Below, in pieces: positions 1 through 7,881 of a DNA stretch of 58,212 nucleotides. The DNA lies in NCBI GenBank assembly GCA_947176415.1, contig CAMWQJ010000007.1, positions 1 to 58,212 on the forward strand. The letters are read 5' to 3'. A program made the position numbers and the translations under genes. The number at the start of each line of letters is the position of its first letter. The stretch's first letter is position 1. The notes under the pieces were generated by a model that did not search any database, was not told the DNA's origin, and saw nothing but the letters and a program-made list of their open reading frames with translations. This stretch comes from an uncultured Ruminococcus sp. (lineage in GTDB: Bacteria; Bacillota; Clostridia; Oscillospirales; Ruminococcaceae).

Positions 1-85
1 CCCCCCCCCATTTTTTTTTAAAGCAGAAGACGGCATACGTGAGGTAGAGAGGTCTCGTGGTCTCTGATATTTGTATAATACACAG
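1..85. other. Illumina Nextera P7/i7 adapter read-through (not genomic)
   Basis: Positions 21-39 match the Illumina P7 oligo. Positions 40-43 fill the place of its last four bases, 44-51 (gtagagag) match the Nextera N707 index as I remember it, 52-60 match the start of the Nextera read-2 adapter, and 61-85 match the rest through the transposon mosaic end with mismatches that fall only at G positions. The preceding C run and T run are the reverse complement of the poly-A then poly-G that follow the adapter end in two-colour sequencing. Genomic sequence therefore begins at about 86. Confidence 0.97.
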
Positions 86-107
86 TTAAAAAACTTTTTT
101 TTAATAT

Positions 108-1313
108 ATGATGATTCTTAATGGCAGATACGGCAGTGCAAAAGTCTGGGCAGATATTATAGACGAAACTTCCGTGTCGCAGATAATTGAACTATGCAAC
201 CAGCCCGTAAGCGAGGGGGCGGAAATACGCATAATGCCCGACGTTCACGCAGGTGCGGGCTGTACGATAGGCACGACAATGACGATAAAAGATAAGGCAG
301 TCCCTAATCTCGTGGGTGTAGATATAGGGTGCGGAATGGAGACTGTAAAGCTGAAAGAAAAGCATATAGAAGTCCAACAGCTTGACAAGCTGATTTACAG
401 GGCTATACCGTCAGGGTTTTCCGTGCGTAACAAGCCACACAGGTATATAAGCAGAATAAACCTTGCGGAGCTTTATTGTATCGAGCATATAAATTTAGAC
501 CGTGCGGAACTCAGTCTCGGCACGCTCGGCGGTGGAAATCATTTTATAGAGGCAGACAAGGGAAGTGACGGAAGTATCTATATAGTGATACATTCAGGCT
601 CTCGGCATCTCGGGGTTGAGACGGCAAAGTATTATCAGAATGAGGCTTACAATATGCTGAACAAAAGTTCAGGCAAGGAGCAGGCGGAACTTATCGCAAG
701 GCTCAGGGCAGAGGGAAAGACAAAAAATATAGAGTCTGAAATAAAAAAACTCAAAAACACAAAAAGAACGGATATTCCTAAACACCTCGCCTATGCTGAG
801 GGGGAATTATTCCGCCGTTATGTCCACGACATGAAGATTATACAGGAATTTGCAATGTTAAACAGGCAGGCGATGATGGACGAAATTATCAAGGGTATGA
901 ATCTTCATGTAAAGGAACAGTTTACGACAATCCACAACTATATTGACACTGATAACATGATACTCCGCAAGGGTGCAGTATCGGCACAGAACGGTGAAAA
1001 ACTTCTTATACCGATTAACATGAGGGACGGAAGTCTTATATGCACGGGAAAAGGCAATCCCGACTGGAATTATTCCGCACCGCACGGGGCAGGACGGCTG
1101 ATGTCGAGGTCTCAGGCAAAGGAAAAATTCACCGTATCGGAGTATAAAAAGCAGATGAAAGGAATTTATACAACATCTGTCAGCTCTGCAACGCTTGACG
1201 AGTGTCCTATGGCTTATAAGTCAATGGAGGATATTTTAAACAACATAGGAGATACAGTTGAAGTAAATGACATTATAAAGCCGATTTACAATTTCAAGGC
1301 AGGTGAGGAATAA
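108..1313 (+). CDS. rtcB: RNA-splicing ligase RtcB
   Basis: RtcB joins RNA 2',3'-cyclic phosphate (or 3'-phosphate) ends to 5'-OH ends using GTP and Mn2+, in the cytoplasm. The 401-residue protein carries the family marks: the metal-binding stretch VGVDIGCGM with Asp72 and Cys75, the GGGNHF motif with Asn144/His145, IHSGSRH with His162, and APHGAGR with His326, the expected guanylylated histidine. Length suits the short bacterial form. ATG at 108 and at 111 are both possible starts. No Shine-Dalgarno is visible, but only 22 genomic bases precede the gene and they come from the low-quality end of an adapter-reading read, so an SD may have been miscalled. The next small gene overlaps its stop codon. 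Confidence 0.93.
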   Translation: MMILNGRYGSAKVWADIIDETSVSQIIELCNQPVSEGAEIRIMPDVHAGAGCTIGTTMTIKDKAVPNLVGVDIGCGMETVKLKEKHIEVQQLDKLIYRAIPSGFSVRNKPHRYISRINLAELYCIEHINLDRAELSLGTLGGGNHFIEADKGSDGSIYIVIHSGSRHLGVETAKYYQNEAYNMLNKSSGKEQAELIARLRAEGKTKNIESEIKKLKNTKRTDIPKHLAYAEGELFRRYVHDMKIIQEFAMLNRQAMMDEIIKGMNLHVKEQFTTIHNYIDTDNMILRKGAVSAQNGEKLLIPINMRDGSLICTGKGNPDWNYSAPHGAGRLMSRSQAKEKFTVSEYKKQMKGIYTTSVSSATLDECPMAYKSMEDILNNIGDTVEVNDIIKPIYNFKAGEE

Positions 1314-1477
1314 TGGAAAAATTTATTCCGTACGATAAGATGAGCCGTAAGGAGCAGAAAAAAATCGACGCTAAAAAGCGTCGTGACTGGTCGGGACTTA
1401 ATCCCGTCACTCGCATAGCCGAAAGCGACAGGAAAAAGTATTCGAGAAAGGAAAAACACCCGACAAGATATATATAA
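1313..1477 (+). CDS. small basic protein overlapping rtcB
   Basis: The 54-codon frame starts at an ATG that shares its A with the rtcB stop (taATG), an arrangement that suggests translational coupling, and ends with TAA at 1475-1477, one base before the convergent stop of the acyltransferase gene. The peptide is strongly basic, rich in Lys and Arg, without membrane segment or signal peptide, and contains a central WSGLNPVTR stretch. I recall similar short basic proteins next to rtcB in other Firmicutes, which supports a real gene, perhaps an RNA-binding partner; that role is inference. No named family is recognised. Confidence 0.7.
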   Translation: MEKFIPYDKMSRKEQKKIDAKKRRDWSGLNPVTRIAESDRKKYSRKEKHPTRYI

Positions 1478-2791
1478 TTACTGATTGTTTTTCGTGGAAG
1501 ATGTTATATTATCTTCTGCGGAAATTTCTTTTTCCGTATCTGTTTCGGCAACAGAACTGAAACAGTCAGCAGGAATATTTTTTTCCGTATCTGTTTCGGC
1601 AACAGGACTGAAACAGTCAGCAGGAACATAAGGAAACTCGGCTTTTTTGGCTTTGAAGTTTTCAATTATATTTTTTATTTTTCTTGTAATCAGACCAATA
1701 AGACCGTAGAAGAGTTCAACAATTATTGACGAAACAAGCGACATTGCGAAAAGTATAAGAAAATCAATCCATACGTTTCTTGTGCAGTAGACGATTTTTG
1801 TCGCTTCGAGGAAATAATAACAGTAAAATGCGTGTATAAGCCACATATTTGTACTATGTTTGCCGACAAATGATATAGCTTTTCTGAGGGGTTTTATGCC
1901 GTCAAGGAAAAGCGAAACAAAGACGGTGAAGAATACGGCATATATACAGTCAAGTCCCTCGCCGTATATATAGCACCTGCTCCAGAGTACAGCAGGCATA
2001 CCGACAAGACCGATTAAAAACCTGAAAGGAACTCGGCTGATTATTTCTTTCAGCCTTATAAGTCCGTTGTATTTTGCCATTACTATTCCGACAAAAAACG
2101 GACTTATCGCACTTGCCTCGCTGAAAAAACTTGTATAAAAGAAGTTGCCGAAAAGACTTTTCAGGGCTGGGACATTGGAGGCAAGACTGGGGAGAAGATT
2201 TCTGAATAATATGTCAGTACCAAAGGCAATAAGCAACTCAGAAGCAAAGTTGTTCTTTTTTTTCAGAAGACGGCTGAAAACTGTTCCGAGTACAATGGCA
2301 CATACGTATGTTTTCATGAACCACCATTCCATGTTTATGGTATTTGAAAGCATCGTAAAATTGCTTAGTATTGTGGTTATATACTGAGGTATTTCACGCA
2401 GATTATAACGTCCTGAAAGATATGTAACGTCCTCGGAACGTCTGAAGAATATGAACGCTATCGGAACGAATATGAGGAATATTTTCCAGTATCTTTTGTA
2501 AAGTCCCACTATAGATTCGGTAAGGCTGAACTTGTTTGCCGACATCTGCTTATATATTCCGTAACCGCCGAGAAAGAAGAAAATCGCAACGCATAGTTTG
2601 CAGTGAACTGCGATATTTGTTATATAATTATCATCGATTTTTGAAAGAAAACCCTTTTTAAATCCCTCGAATCCTACCGGAGAACGCTGTTCAGCGAATC
2701 CGGCGAGATGATGAAAAAGCATCATGGCGACGGCAATACCTTTTACTGCCTTTGTATCTTCTCTTGAAAAATCCACCTTTTTTCTATCCAT
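1478..2791 (-). CDS. acyltransferase 3 family membrane protein
   Basis: Multi-spanning membrane protein of the acyltransferase-3 (OafA/NodX-like) family, which transfers acyl groups onto cell-surface polysaccharides or lipids. The N-terminus has the typical first segment with AVAMMLFHHLAG, where the histidine pair corresponds to the conserved family histidine, followed by about ten hydrophobic segments. The chosen ATG (protein starts MDRKK) lies 5 bases after GAGGTGG; an upstream GTG at 2800 is less likely. The last 60 residues are a hydrophilic tail holding two copies of a 17-residue repeat (PADCFS.VAETDTEK). The gene has its own promoter at 2825-2853 and ends one base from the upstream convergent gene. 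Substrate unknown. Confidence 0.82.
   Translation of the reverse strand: MDRKKVDFSREDTKAVKGIAVAMMLFHHLAGFAEQRSPVGFEGFKKGFLSKIDDNYITNIAVHCKLCVAIFFFLGGYGIYKQMSANKFSLTESIVGLYKRYWKIFLIFVPIAFIFFRRSEDVTYLSGRYNLREIPQYITTILSNFTMLSNTINMEWWFMKTYVCAIVLGTVFSRLLKKKNNFASELLIAFGTDILFRNLLPSLASNVPALKSLFGNFFYTSFFSEASAISPFFVGIVMAKYNGLIRLKEIISRVPFRFLIGLVGMPAVLWSRCYIYGEGLDCIYAVFFTVFVSLFLDGIKPLRKAISFVGKHSTNMWLIHAFYCYYFLEATKIVYCTRNVWIDFLILFAMSLVSSIIVELFYGLIGLITRKIKNIIENFKAKKAEFPYVPADCFSPVAETDTEKNIPADCFSSVAETDTEKEISAEDNITSSTKNNQ
1531..1632 (-). repeat. 51-bp tandem repeat, two copies, coding
   Basis: Copies at 1531-1581 and 1582-1632 are nearly identical and in frame, giving two 17-residue units in the cytosolic tail of the acyltransferase. 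The near identity points to a recent duplication or length-variable tract. Confidence 0.9.
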
Positions 2792-2824
2792 AAAAGCCAC
2801 CTCATAATAAATATAGATATAAAA

Positions 2825-2853
2825 ATAATATCACATATTTATCATATTGTCAA
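2825..2853 (-). promoter_or_regulatory. sigma-A promoter of the acyltransferase gene
   Basis: On the minus strand, TTGACA (2848-2853) and TATTAT (2825-2830) are separated by 17 bases. Confidence 0.8.
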
Positions 2854-2878
2854 GCAAACTGACAAATGATTTTAATTC

Positions 2879-2907
2879 TTGACAAATTTTTTCATATGTG
2901 ATATAAT
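2879..2907 (+). promoter_or_regulatory. consensus sigma-A promoter of the permease gene
   Basis: TTGACA (2879-2884), 17-base spacer, TATAAT (2902-2907): a perfect consensus, about 50 bases ahead of the permease start. Confidence 0.9.
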
Positions 2908-2957
2908 TCCAAAGGTGCGATATTATGCACTATATAAATAACAGGAGGTTTTTTTTA

Positions 2958-4310
2958 ATGGCAACGGCACAGGTTTTCGCCGTTATTATCTTCGTCGCTA
3001 TGTTTGTTATGATAGTAATTGACAAGATAGAACGGCACTATGTAACGCTCGGTGCAGGTCTGCTGACGCTTGTGGTTGTTTTCGGTATCTGCATGAAAAG
3101 CGGTAAGGCTATATGGGATACCCTCGCTCTCAAGGGCTTTGTAACAAAAGATTTCTGGTATCAGGTTACGGAAAGCGAAAGCAAAGGCATAAACTGGGCA
3201 ACGATTATTTTTATAGCCGGTATGATGGTTATGGTTGAGGGAATGGCAAAGGCAGGGTTTTTCCGCTGGCTCTGCATGAAAATTGCTTTTCTCGTGAAGT
3301 GCAGGACGATACCCGTCTTTATAACTTTCATGATTATGTCGGCTGTACTCTCGATGTTTATCGACAGTATAACAGTAATACTCTTTCTCGCAGCGGTTAC
3401 GGTAGAACTCTCACAGCTTCTTAAATTCAATCCCGTCCCTATGATTCTCTCGGAAATTTTCTGTGCAAATCTCGGCGGTTCTGCAACAATGTGCGGAGAC
3501 CCTCCTAATATTATCGTCGGAACTTCTCTCGGCTATTCTTTTGGAGACTTCCTTACAAATACGGGTCTTGTCGCAGGTATTTCCCTGATTTTTTCCATAG
3601 TTTTTTTCTATTTCGCATTCAGAAAAGAACTCGTCACCGAGGGCGGAAATGAAGTTGACATGAGCAAAATTCCGAATCCGAGCGAGGCGATAACCAACAA
3701 GAGAGACTTTATAGTCAGCAGTGTGATTTTCGGCTGTGCTGTTATTCTTCTTGTCACGCACTCAATCACGCACCTGACTGTTGCAACAATCGGTCTTTTT
3801 ATTGCAGTAATCACCCTGATAGCTTTTGCCAAGGACTCGCTTACACTGCTGAAAAAAGTTGACTATAAGACAATGTTTTTCTTTATAGGACTTTTTGTCG
3901 TTGTCGGCGGTCTTGAGGAAACGGGCATACTCGTCCTCATAGCAGACTTTATAGAAAAGATAAGCGGAGGAAATATAATGCTTATGATAGCAATTATTCT
4001 CTGGGTATCTGCAATAGCAAGTGCATTTGTTGACAATATACCGTTTGCGGCTACTATGGTTCCCGTAATACAGAGCCTCGCCGAGACTTCAGGCGTACCG
4101 CTCGCTACTCTTGCATGGACTCTTTCAATCGGTACTGACATAGGCGGAAGTGCAACGCCTATCGGTGCGTCTGCAAATGTAGTCGGCACTTCCGTTTCGG
4201 CTAAGAACGGCTACCCTATAGGCTGGGGAAGATACTGTGCAAAGCTCGCACCAGCTACTGTTATGGTACTTGCTGTATCTACAGTCTACATATTTGTAAG
4301 ATACCTTTAA
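2958..4310 (+). CDS. ArsB/NhaD-type (SLC13-like) anion or ion permease
   Basis: Secondary transporter of the ion-transporter superfamily. About 11-12 hydrophobic segments are visible, in two homologous halves; the first half holds a GGSATMCGDPPNIIVG motif and the second IGGSATPIGASANVVG, the paired re-entrant loops of this superfamily. Length (450 residues) fits. ATG at 2958 is preferred over an upstream in-frame ATG at 2925 because AGGAGG (2943-2948) sits 9 bases before it. Substrate could be arsenite, sodium/proton, or a dicarboxylate/phosphate-like anion; sequence alone does not decide. Monocistronic as far as can be seen, driven by the promoter at 2879-2907. Confidence 0.85.
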   Translation: MATAQVFAVIIFVAMFVMIVIDKIERHYVTLGAGLLTLVVVFGICMKSGKAIWDTLALKGFVTKDFWYQVTESESKGINWATIIFIAGMMVMVEGMAKAGFFRWLCMKIAFLVKCRTIPVFITFMIMSAVLSMFIDSITVILFLAAVTVELSQLLKFNPVPMILSEIFCANLGGSATMCGDPPNIIVGTSLGYSFGDFLTNTGLVAGISLIFSIVFFYFAFRKELVTEGGNEVDMSKIPNPSEAITNKRDFIVSSVIFGCAVILLVTHSITHLTVATIGLFIAVITLIAFAKDSLTLLKKVDYKTMFFFIGLFVVVGGLEETGILVLIADFIEKISGGNIMLMIAIILWVSAIASAFVDNIPFAATMVPVIQSLAETSGVPLATLAWTLSIGTDIGGSATPIGASANVVGTSVSAKNGYPIGWGRYCAKLAPATVMVLAVSTVYIFVRYL

Positions 4311-4328
4311 TATCCTGAAAATTATTTC

Positions 4329-4454
4329 GGGTGGTGGATAGTGGTGGATAAATGCTTTTGTAAAAACCTTTATAAATTTTTTTATTCTATACGAAAGGGT
4401 TATAAAATTAGTATTAAGCACCACAAGCACCACCACTTATATTATATCAAGAAT
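4329..4454 (+). ncRNA. foldable tandem element, copy A (candidate structured RNA)
   Basis: A left arm made of two GTGGTGGATA units (4331-4350) faces a right arm of two AAGCACCAC-type units (4416-4436). The arms can pair in two blocks with an internal loop. Between them is an AT-rich core with TTTATAA/TTATAAA complementarity and the stretch ACGAAAGGGTTATAAA. The copy ends with ATATCAAGAAT. A second, diverged copy follows at once. I do not recognise a named family; transcription as RNA is inference. Confidence 0.5.
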
Positions 4455-4466
4455 CTGAATTTTCAG

Positions 4467-4590
4467 CAGGGGGAGACTTGGGGAGGGTAAGAGCCTTTTT
4501 TAAAACCTTTTATAATTTTTAATTCTACACGAAAGAGTTATAAATATCTTATAACTATCCCCGACTATCCCCCTTGAGAATATCAAGAAT
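4467..4590 (+). ncRNA. foldable tandem element, copy B (candidate structured RNA or leader)
   Basis: It has the same order of parts as copy A: G-rich left arm (4469-4490), AT-rich core with ACGAAAGAGTTATAAA, C-rich right arm of two CTATCCCC units (4555-4571), then ATATCAAGAAT. The core is close to copy A while the arms differ, yet each left arm remains complementary to its own right arm (GTGGTGG with CCACCAC in A; GGGGGA with TCCCCC in B). It ends just before the ribosome binding site of the kinase-like gene, so it may be that gene's leader. The 4311-4608 gap contains no gene. Confidence 0.5.
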
Positions 4591-4608
4591 TTATCGGAGG
4601 GAAATTTT

Positions 4609-5202
4609 ATGTCACAACTTATAATTTCAGTCGGTCGTGAGTTCGGAAGCGGGGGGCGTGTTATTGCCGAGGCACTCGCAGAGAGATTTGACATACCGAT
4701 TTACGACAGGCATCTTATTACGGAAATTGCCGAAAAAACAGGTCTTTCACCTGAGGAGATTGAAAAGTATAACGAACACCCGAAGAAAAAAATTATTTCA
4801 AGGCGTGTGCGTGGCTACAGCAACTCGATAGAGGACACTATAGCTGAAATGCAGTTTGATTTTCTGAAAGAAAAATCCGACAGCGGAGAGTCTTTTGTGG
4901 TAGTCGGAAGATGTTCAGAGACAAAGTTAAAATACAATCCGTCGCTTGTTTCGGTTTTCATTCTCGCTGATATGCCAGCAAAAATCAAGAGGGTTATGGA
5001 AGTTTACAGCCTCACCGAGCAGGAGGCAAAGGACTTTATAAACAAAAAGGACAAAAAGCGTAAACGCTATCACAACTATCACTGCTCAGGACACTGGGGC
5101 GATTCAAGGCTTTACGACCTCTGCATAAACAGCACCTGTCTCGGCATAGAAAAAACTATAGACTATCTCGAAAACTACATAAGGGCAAGGGCTGAATATT
5201 AA
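4609..5202 (+). CDS. cytidylate-kinase-like family protein
   Basis: A 197-residue P-loop protein of the cytidylate-kinase-like family, distinct from canonical Cmk. The N-terminus has the glycine-rich nucleotide-binding loop GREFGSGG (residues 8-15), followed by PIYDRHL and a central VVVGRCSE strand typical of this group. The C-terminal half holds a basic lid (KKDKKRKRYHNYH) and a conserved-looking YDLCINST segment. Start is supported by GGAGGG 8 bases before ATG. Its nucleotide substrate is not established for this subfamily. The gene stands alone between the tandem elements and a bidirectional terminator. Confidence 0.85.
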   Translation: MSQLIISVGREFGSGGRVIAEALAERFDIPIYDRHLITEIAEKTGLSPEEIEKYNEHPKKKIISRRVRGYSNSIEDTIAEMQFDFLKEKSDSGESFVVVGRCSETKLKYNPSLVSVFILADMPAKIKRVMEVYSLTEQEAKDFINKKDKKRKRYHNYHCSGHWGDSRLYDLCINSTCLGIEKTIDYLENYIRARAEY

Positions 5203-5206
5203 TTAA

Positions 5207-5245
5207 TAAAAAGGGTACGCATTTTTCTGTGCATACCCTTTTTTA
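5207..5245. terminator. bidirectional intrinsic terminator
   Basis: Stem GGGTACGCA (5213-5221) with TGCATACCC (5230-5238), flanked by an A run on the left and a T run on the right, so it can stop both the kinase-like gene and the convergent GGDEF gene. Confidence 0.85.
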
Positions 5246-5257
5246 TATTATTTTTTA

Positions 5258-6451
5258 TTAAAGACTGTTTACAATATATACCGCATTTCCGCCGTTTCTC
5301 TTTACGCCATGCATTACCGTATCCATCTTGACGAGAAGCGAGCTTACATTCAGAACATCATTCGGCAGATAGTGATAAATACTTCCCGACGCTGTACAGC
5401 TTACCATAATACTTTCTATCGTTACGGGGGCGGACATGGAAGCCCTTATCTTGTCGGCTATACGCTGAATCTGACTGTCCACTATATCGGGATTGAAAAT
5501 AAAGCAAAATTCATTGCTTGTTATATTGTATATAGTGGCAACGTCGCCGAACTCGTCAGCGAGCCTTTCACCGATAGCAGAAAGAAACTCGTCCCCAAAC
5601 TCATAGCCATATGTATCATTGATAAGGCGGAAATTATCAATATCAAAAACACCTATATTAAACTGTTCTGTTTCGAGTTTTCCGGCGAGGTCGTTTTCAA
5701 GTGCATATCTGTTCTTCATGCCCGTAAGAATATTTGTAAGTGCGATGTCATACATTTTCTGGTTTGAGCTTTCAAGTTTGCGTCCTGCCGCCTGAATCTG
5801 TCTTTCCTGCATTTCAAGCTGCATTGTTCTTCTCTTTGTGGACTTGTAAATACCAGCTACTATTATTTCGCTGACAATGAGTACAACAATGAGGAATATA
5901 AATCCTACTCCGAAAGCCAGTGAGTTCATGGAAATTCTGTCTTTGGCATCTTCCTTGCCTATTTCAAGAGTAGCCATAAGCATTTCAACTGCGGCTGTCT
6001 GTGTGGGGTGGATTTCCTGAAGATATATGCTTTTCATTTCGTCGGCAGTGAGGTTTGCAAAAGAATGCTCAAGGTTGAGTAACTTGTTGTCATAAGATTC
6101 AACAAGCAGTTTTGCATGATTGTATCTTCTCTTTTCAATATCCGAGTGTTCGAGTTCTTCATATTCCTGCATACATTCTCTTATGAGATTAAAAGAGTTG
6201 TGTATATTGTTTACATTTGCCATCGGATTTCCAGTGTCGGCTACAATCATGAGGACTTCACGGTTTACGCTGAGAAGTTCTTCGCATATCGATGACATAC
6301 GCTGTACGGAGTTCATATTGTGGTCGTAAACCTTTCGACCGTTCATGAATATCATGGTACTGTTTGCGATGTTAATCACCATGATTATAAATATTATTAT
6401 ACCGCCTAATGTAAAGTTTCTTTTTGTTCTTGCAAAATTACTGATAGCCAT
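5258..6451 (-). CDS. membrane-anchored GGDEF-like protein with degenerate motif
   Basis: Two transmembrane segments (about residues 13-36 and 176-200) bracket a helical extracytoplasmic domain resembling four-helix-bundle sensors; a short coiled coil follows, then a GGDEF-type domain (about 228-397). The domain keeps DIDNFRLINDTYGYEFGDEFL-type features (metal-binding Asp and the IND..G...GD pattern), but the signature GGDEF reads TSNEF (in YNITSNEFCF). Loss of both glycines suggests it cannot make c-di-GMP and may act as a receptor or scaffold. It lies 15 bases downstream of a sugar-binding lipoprotein gene with GGAGG 9 bases before its ATG, so the two are probably co-translated from one mRNA. 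Confidence 0.85.
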   Translation of the reverse strand: MAISNFARTKRNFTLGGIIIFIIMVINIANSTMIFMNGRKVYDHNMNSVQRMSSICEELLSVNREVLMIVADTGNPMANVNNIHNSFNLIRECMQEYEELEHSDIEKRRYNHAKLLVESYDNKLLNLEHSFANLTADEMKSIYLQEIHPTQTAAVEMLMATLEIGKEDAKDRISMNSLAFGVGFIFLIVVLIVSEIIVAGIYKSTKRRTMQLEMQERQIQAAGRKLESSNQKMYDIALTNILTGMKNRYALENDLAGKLETEQFNIGVFDIDNFRLINDTYGYEFGDEFLSAIGERLADEFGDVATIYNITSNEFCFIFNPDIVDSQIQRIADKIRASMSAPVTIESIMVSCTASGSIYHYLPNDVLNVSSLLVKMDTVMHGVKRNGGNAVYIVNSL

Positions 6452-6466
6452 TGTCCGTTACCTCCG

Positions 6467-7498
6467 TTAATAGTCCATAGGGTGCATGATGAGCTTTATA
6501 TCACTGTCATTGATGTTGTCTTTCGTCACGAGGGTTGCACCGGTATCGATATTTGTTGCAATTGTCTGACCGTTGATGAGATTCCTCGCATATCTTATGC
6601 CGAGATAGCCCATGTTGTAGGGATTCTGAAGTATAAATCCGTCAAGCACACCGCTTTCTATATATTCGTCGGAGCTTTTCGCACCGTCCTTTGCCGTAAA
6701 GCTGTCAAATCCTATCACATCAACCTCATCAGCCATATCAAACTCATCTATGGCGAGGCATACTCCTCTTGTCGTCGTCTGATTTGTCGCAAATATAAAT
6801 CTTACATCGGGATTGTCCTTAAGAAGTTTCTGCGTTGCTATCCTTGTTTTTTCGAGGTCGCCCTCACCGGTTTCGGTTGCAACTATGCTGAGGGTAGGCG
6901 GTAACTCCTGTCCGTCGTCGTCGACTTTCACATCTCCCTGATATTCTTCAATCTGCCTTTCAAATCCGCCCTTTCTCGCTATTGCAAGCGGAGACGTCGG
7001 CTGGTGAGTTACTATTCCGATTTCGCCCGTACCGCCAAGCAGTTCATAGGCTTTTCTCGCCGAGATAGCCCCTGCGTATTCGCTGTTGGTGCTTATACAT
7101 GAATCTATGGATTCTTCCCTTAGTGCCGTATCAATTGCAATAACCGATATTCCGCTGTTGCGTGCATTTTTCAGTGTTTCGGCGAGTTCGTCCGTATCTT
7201 CAACAGGAGCGATAACTATTGCGTCCGCCTTGTTTGCAACTGCATTCTTCACAAACTCAATCTGTGCGGAGGTATCTTCTTTTTCGGGAGCGTCATATGT
7301 TACCTTTATTTTCATTTCTTTTCCTGCATCTTCAACGCCCTTTTTCGTCGCTTCCCAGTACTGACTCTGGCTTTTTACGATTACTGCAACATATGTTTCC
7401 TCGTCTTTTTTTCCGCAACCGGTAGCCGTGGCGAGTGACAGAATCACCGCACCCGAAAGTGCCGTGCTTATAATTCTCCTGTGTGTATTCATTTTCAT
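6467..7498 (-). CDS. sugar-type ABC substrate-binding lipoprotein (Peripla_BP_4)
   Basis: A lipoprotein of the ribose/galactose-binding family: basic N-terminus, hydrophobic segment, lipobox ending ATGC, then KKDEE and a two-lobed periplasmic-binding fold beginning YVAVIVKSQSQYW, with DAIVIAP and VIAIDT strands typical of ribose-binding proteins. The chosen ATG (protein MKMNTHRR) follows AGGAGG by 12 bases; an upstream GTG would place a charged extension ahead of the signal peptide and is unlikely. No ABC permease or ATPase gene is adjacent; the partner is the GGDEF-like membrane protein. I infer ligand sensing rather than uptake. Transcribed from the promoter at 7564-7592. Confidence 0.88.
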   Translation of the reverse strand: MKMNTHRRIISTALSGAVILSLATATGCGKKDEETYVAVIVKSQSQYWEATKKGVEDAGKEMKIKVTYDAPEKEDTSAQIEFVKNAVANKADAIVIAPVEDTDELAETLKNARNSGISVIAIDTALREESIDSCISTNSEYAGAISARKAYELLGGTGEIGIVTHQPTSPLAIARKGGFERQIEEYQGDVKVDDDGQELPPTLSIVATETGEGDLEKTRIATQKLLKDNPDVRFIFATNQTTTRGVCLAIDEFDMADEVDVIGFDSFTAKDGAKSSDEYIESGVLDGFILQNPYNMGYLGIRYARNLINGQTIATNIDTGATLVTKDNINDSDIKLIMHPMDY

Positions 7499-7563
7499 TG
7501 TCTTTGCAGACCTCCTTGTTATAATTTTCGTCACGAAAATCCTTTTTGTTTTCCCTTTTATTG

Positions 7564-7592
7564 ATTATAACATATATAAATGTAAATTTCAA
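7564..7592 (-). promoter_or_regulatory. sigma-A promoter of binding protein/GGDEF operon
   Basis: Minus strand TTGAAA (7587-7592), 17-base spacer, TATAAT (7564-7569). Confidence 0.82.
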
Positions 7593-7750
7593 TACAAAAA
7601 CTTACTGAATTTTCATGTTGTTATTATTGCAATATTACATATTTCACAGTTTTTATGCAGTAATACCATAAATTTTTCAGTGTTGTGCATATATAAACAG
7701 GCTTTTTTTTGTAACAAATATATAATTCTGTGTAAATTTTTTTCTAACTC

Positions 7751-7779
7751 TTGACTTTTTGTCAAATACATGATATACT
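7751..7779 (+). promoter_or_regulatory. sigma-A promoter of the LRR/kinase/vWA/PP2C operon
   Basis: TTGACT (7751-7756), 17-base spacer, TATACT (7774-7779), giving an untranslated leader of about 95 bases. Confidence 0.8.
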
Positions 7780-7881
7780 TCAATAATGGACAATAATAAA
7801 TTAAGGTAATATTGCTTGAAATAATGTTAAAAGATAAAATTATATTTTGCCCTGAATTAATACAGGAGGATTGATTTATTT

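Larger units (their letters stand above)
7499..7881. other. AT-rich divergent intergenic region
   Basis: This 383-base gap holds the two divergent promoters listed separately (7564-7592 minus, 7751-7779 plus) and the ribosome binding sites. Between 7593 and 7750 only AT-rich sequence without a convincing gene, repeat or hairpin is seen. Confidence 0.7.

Noticed and set aside
4311-4330. Terminator after the permease gene
   Set aside because: CCTGAAA/TTTCGGG can pair, but no T run follows; the G-rich arm of element A begins at once.
5309-5767. 152-codon plus-strand frame opposite the GGDEF gene
   Set aside because: No ribosome site and no recognisable domain; the minus-strand frame has clear domains.
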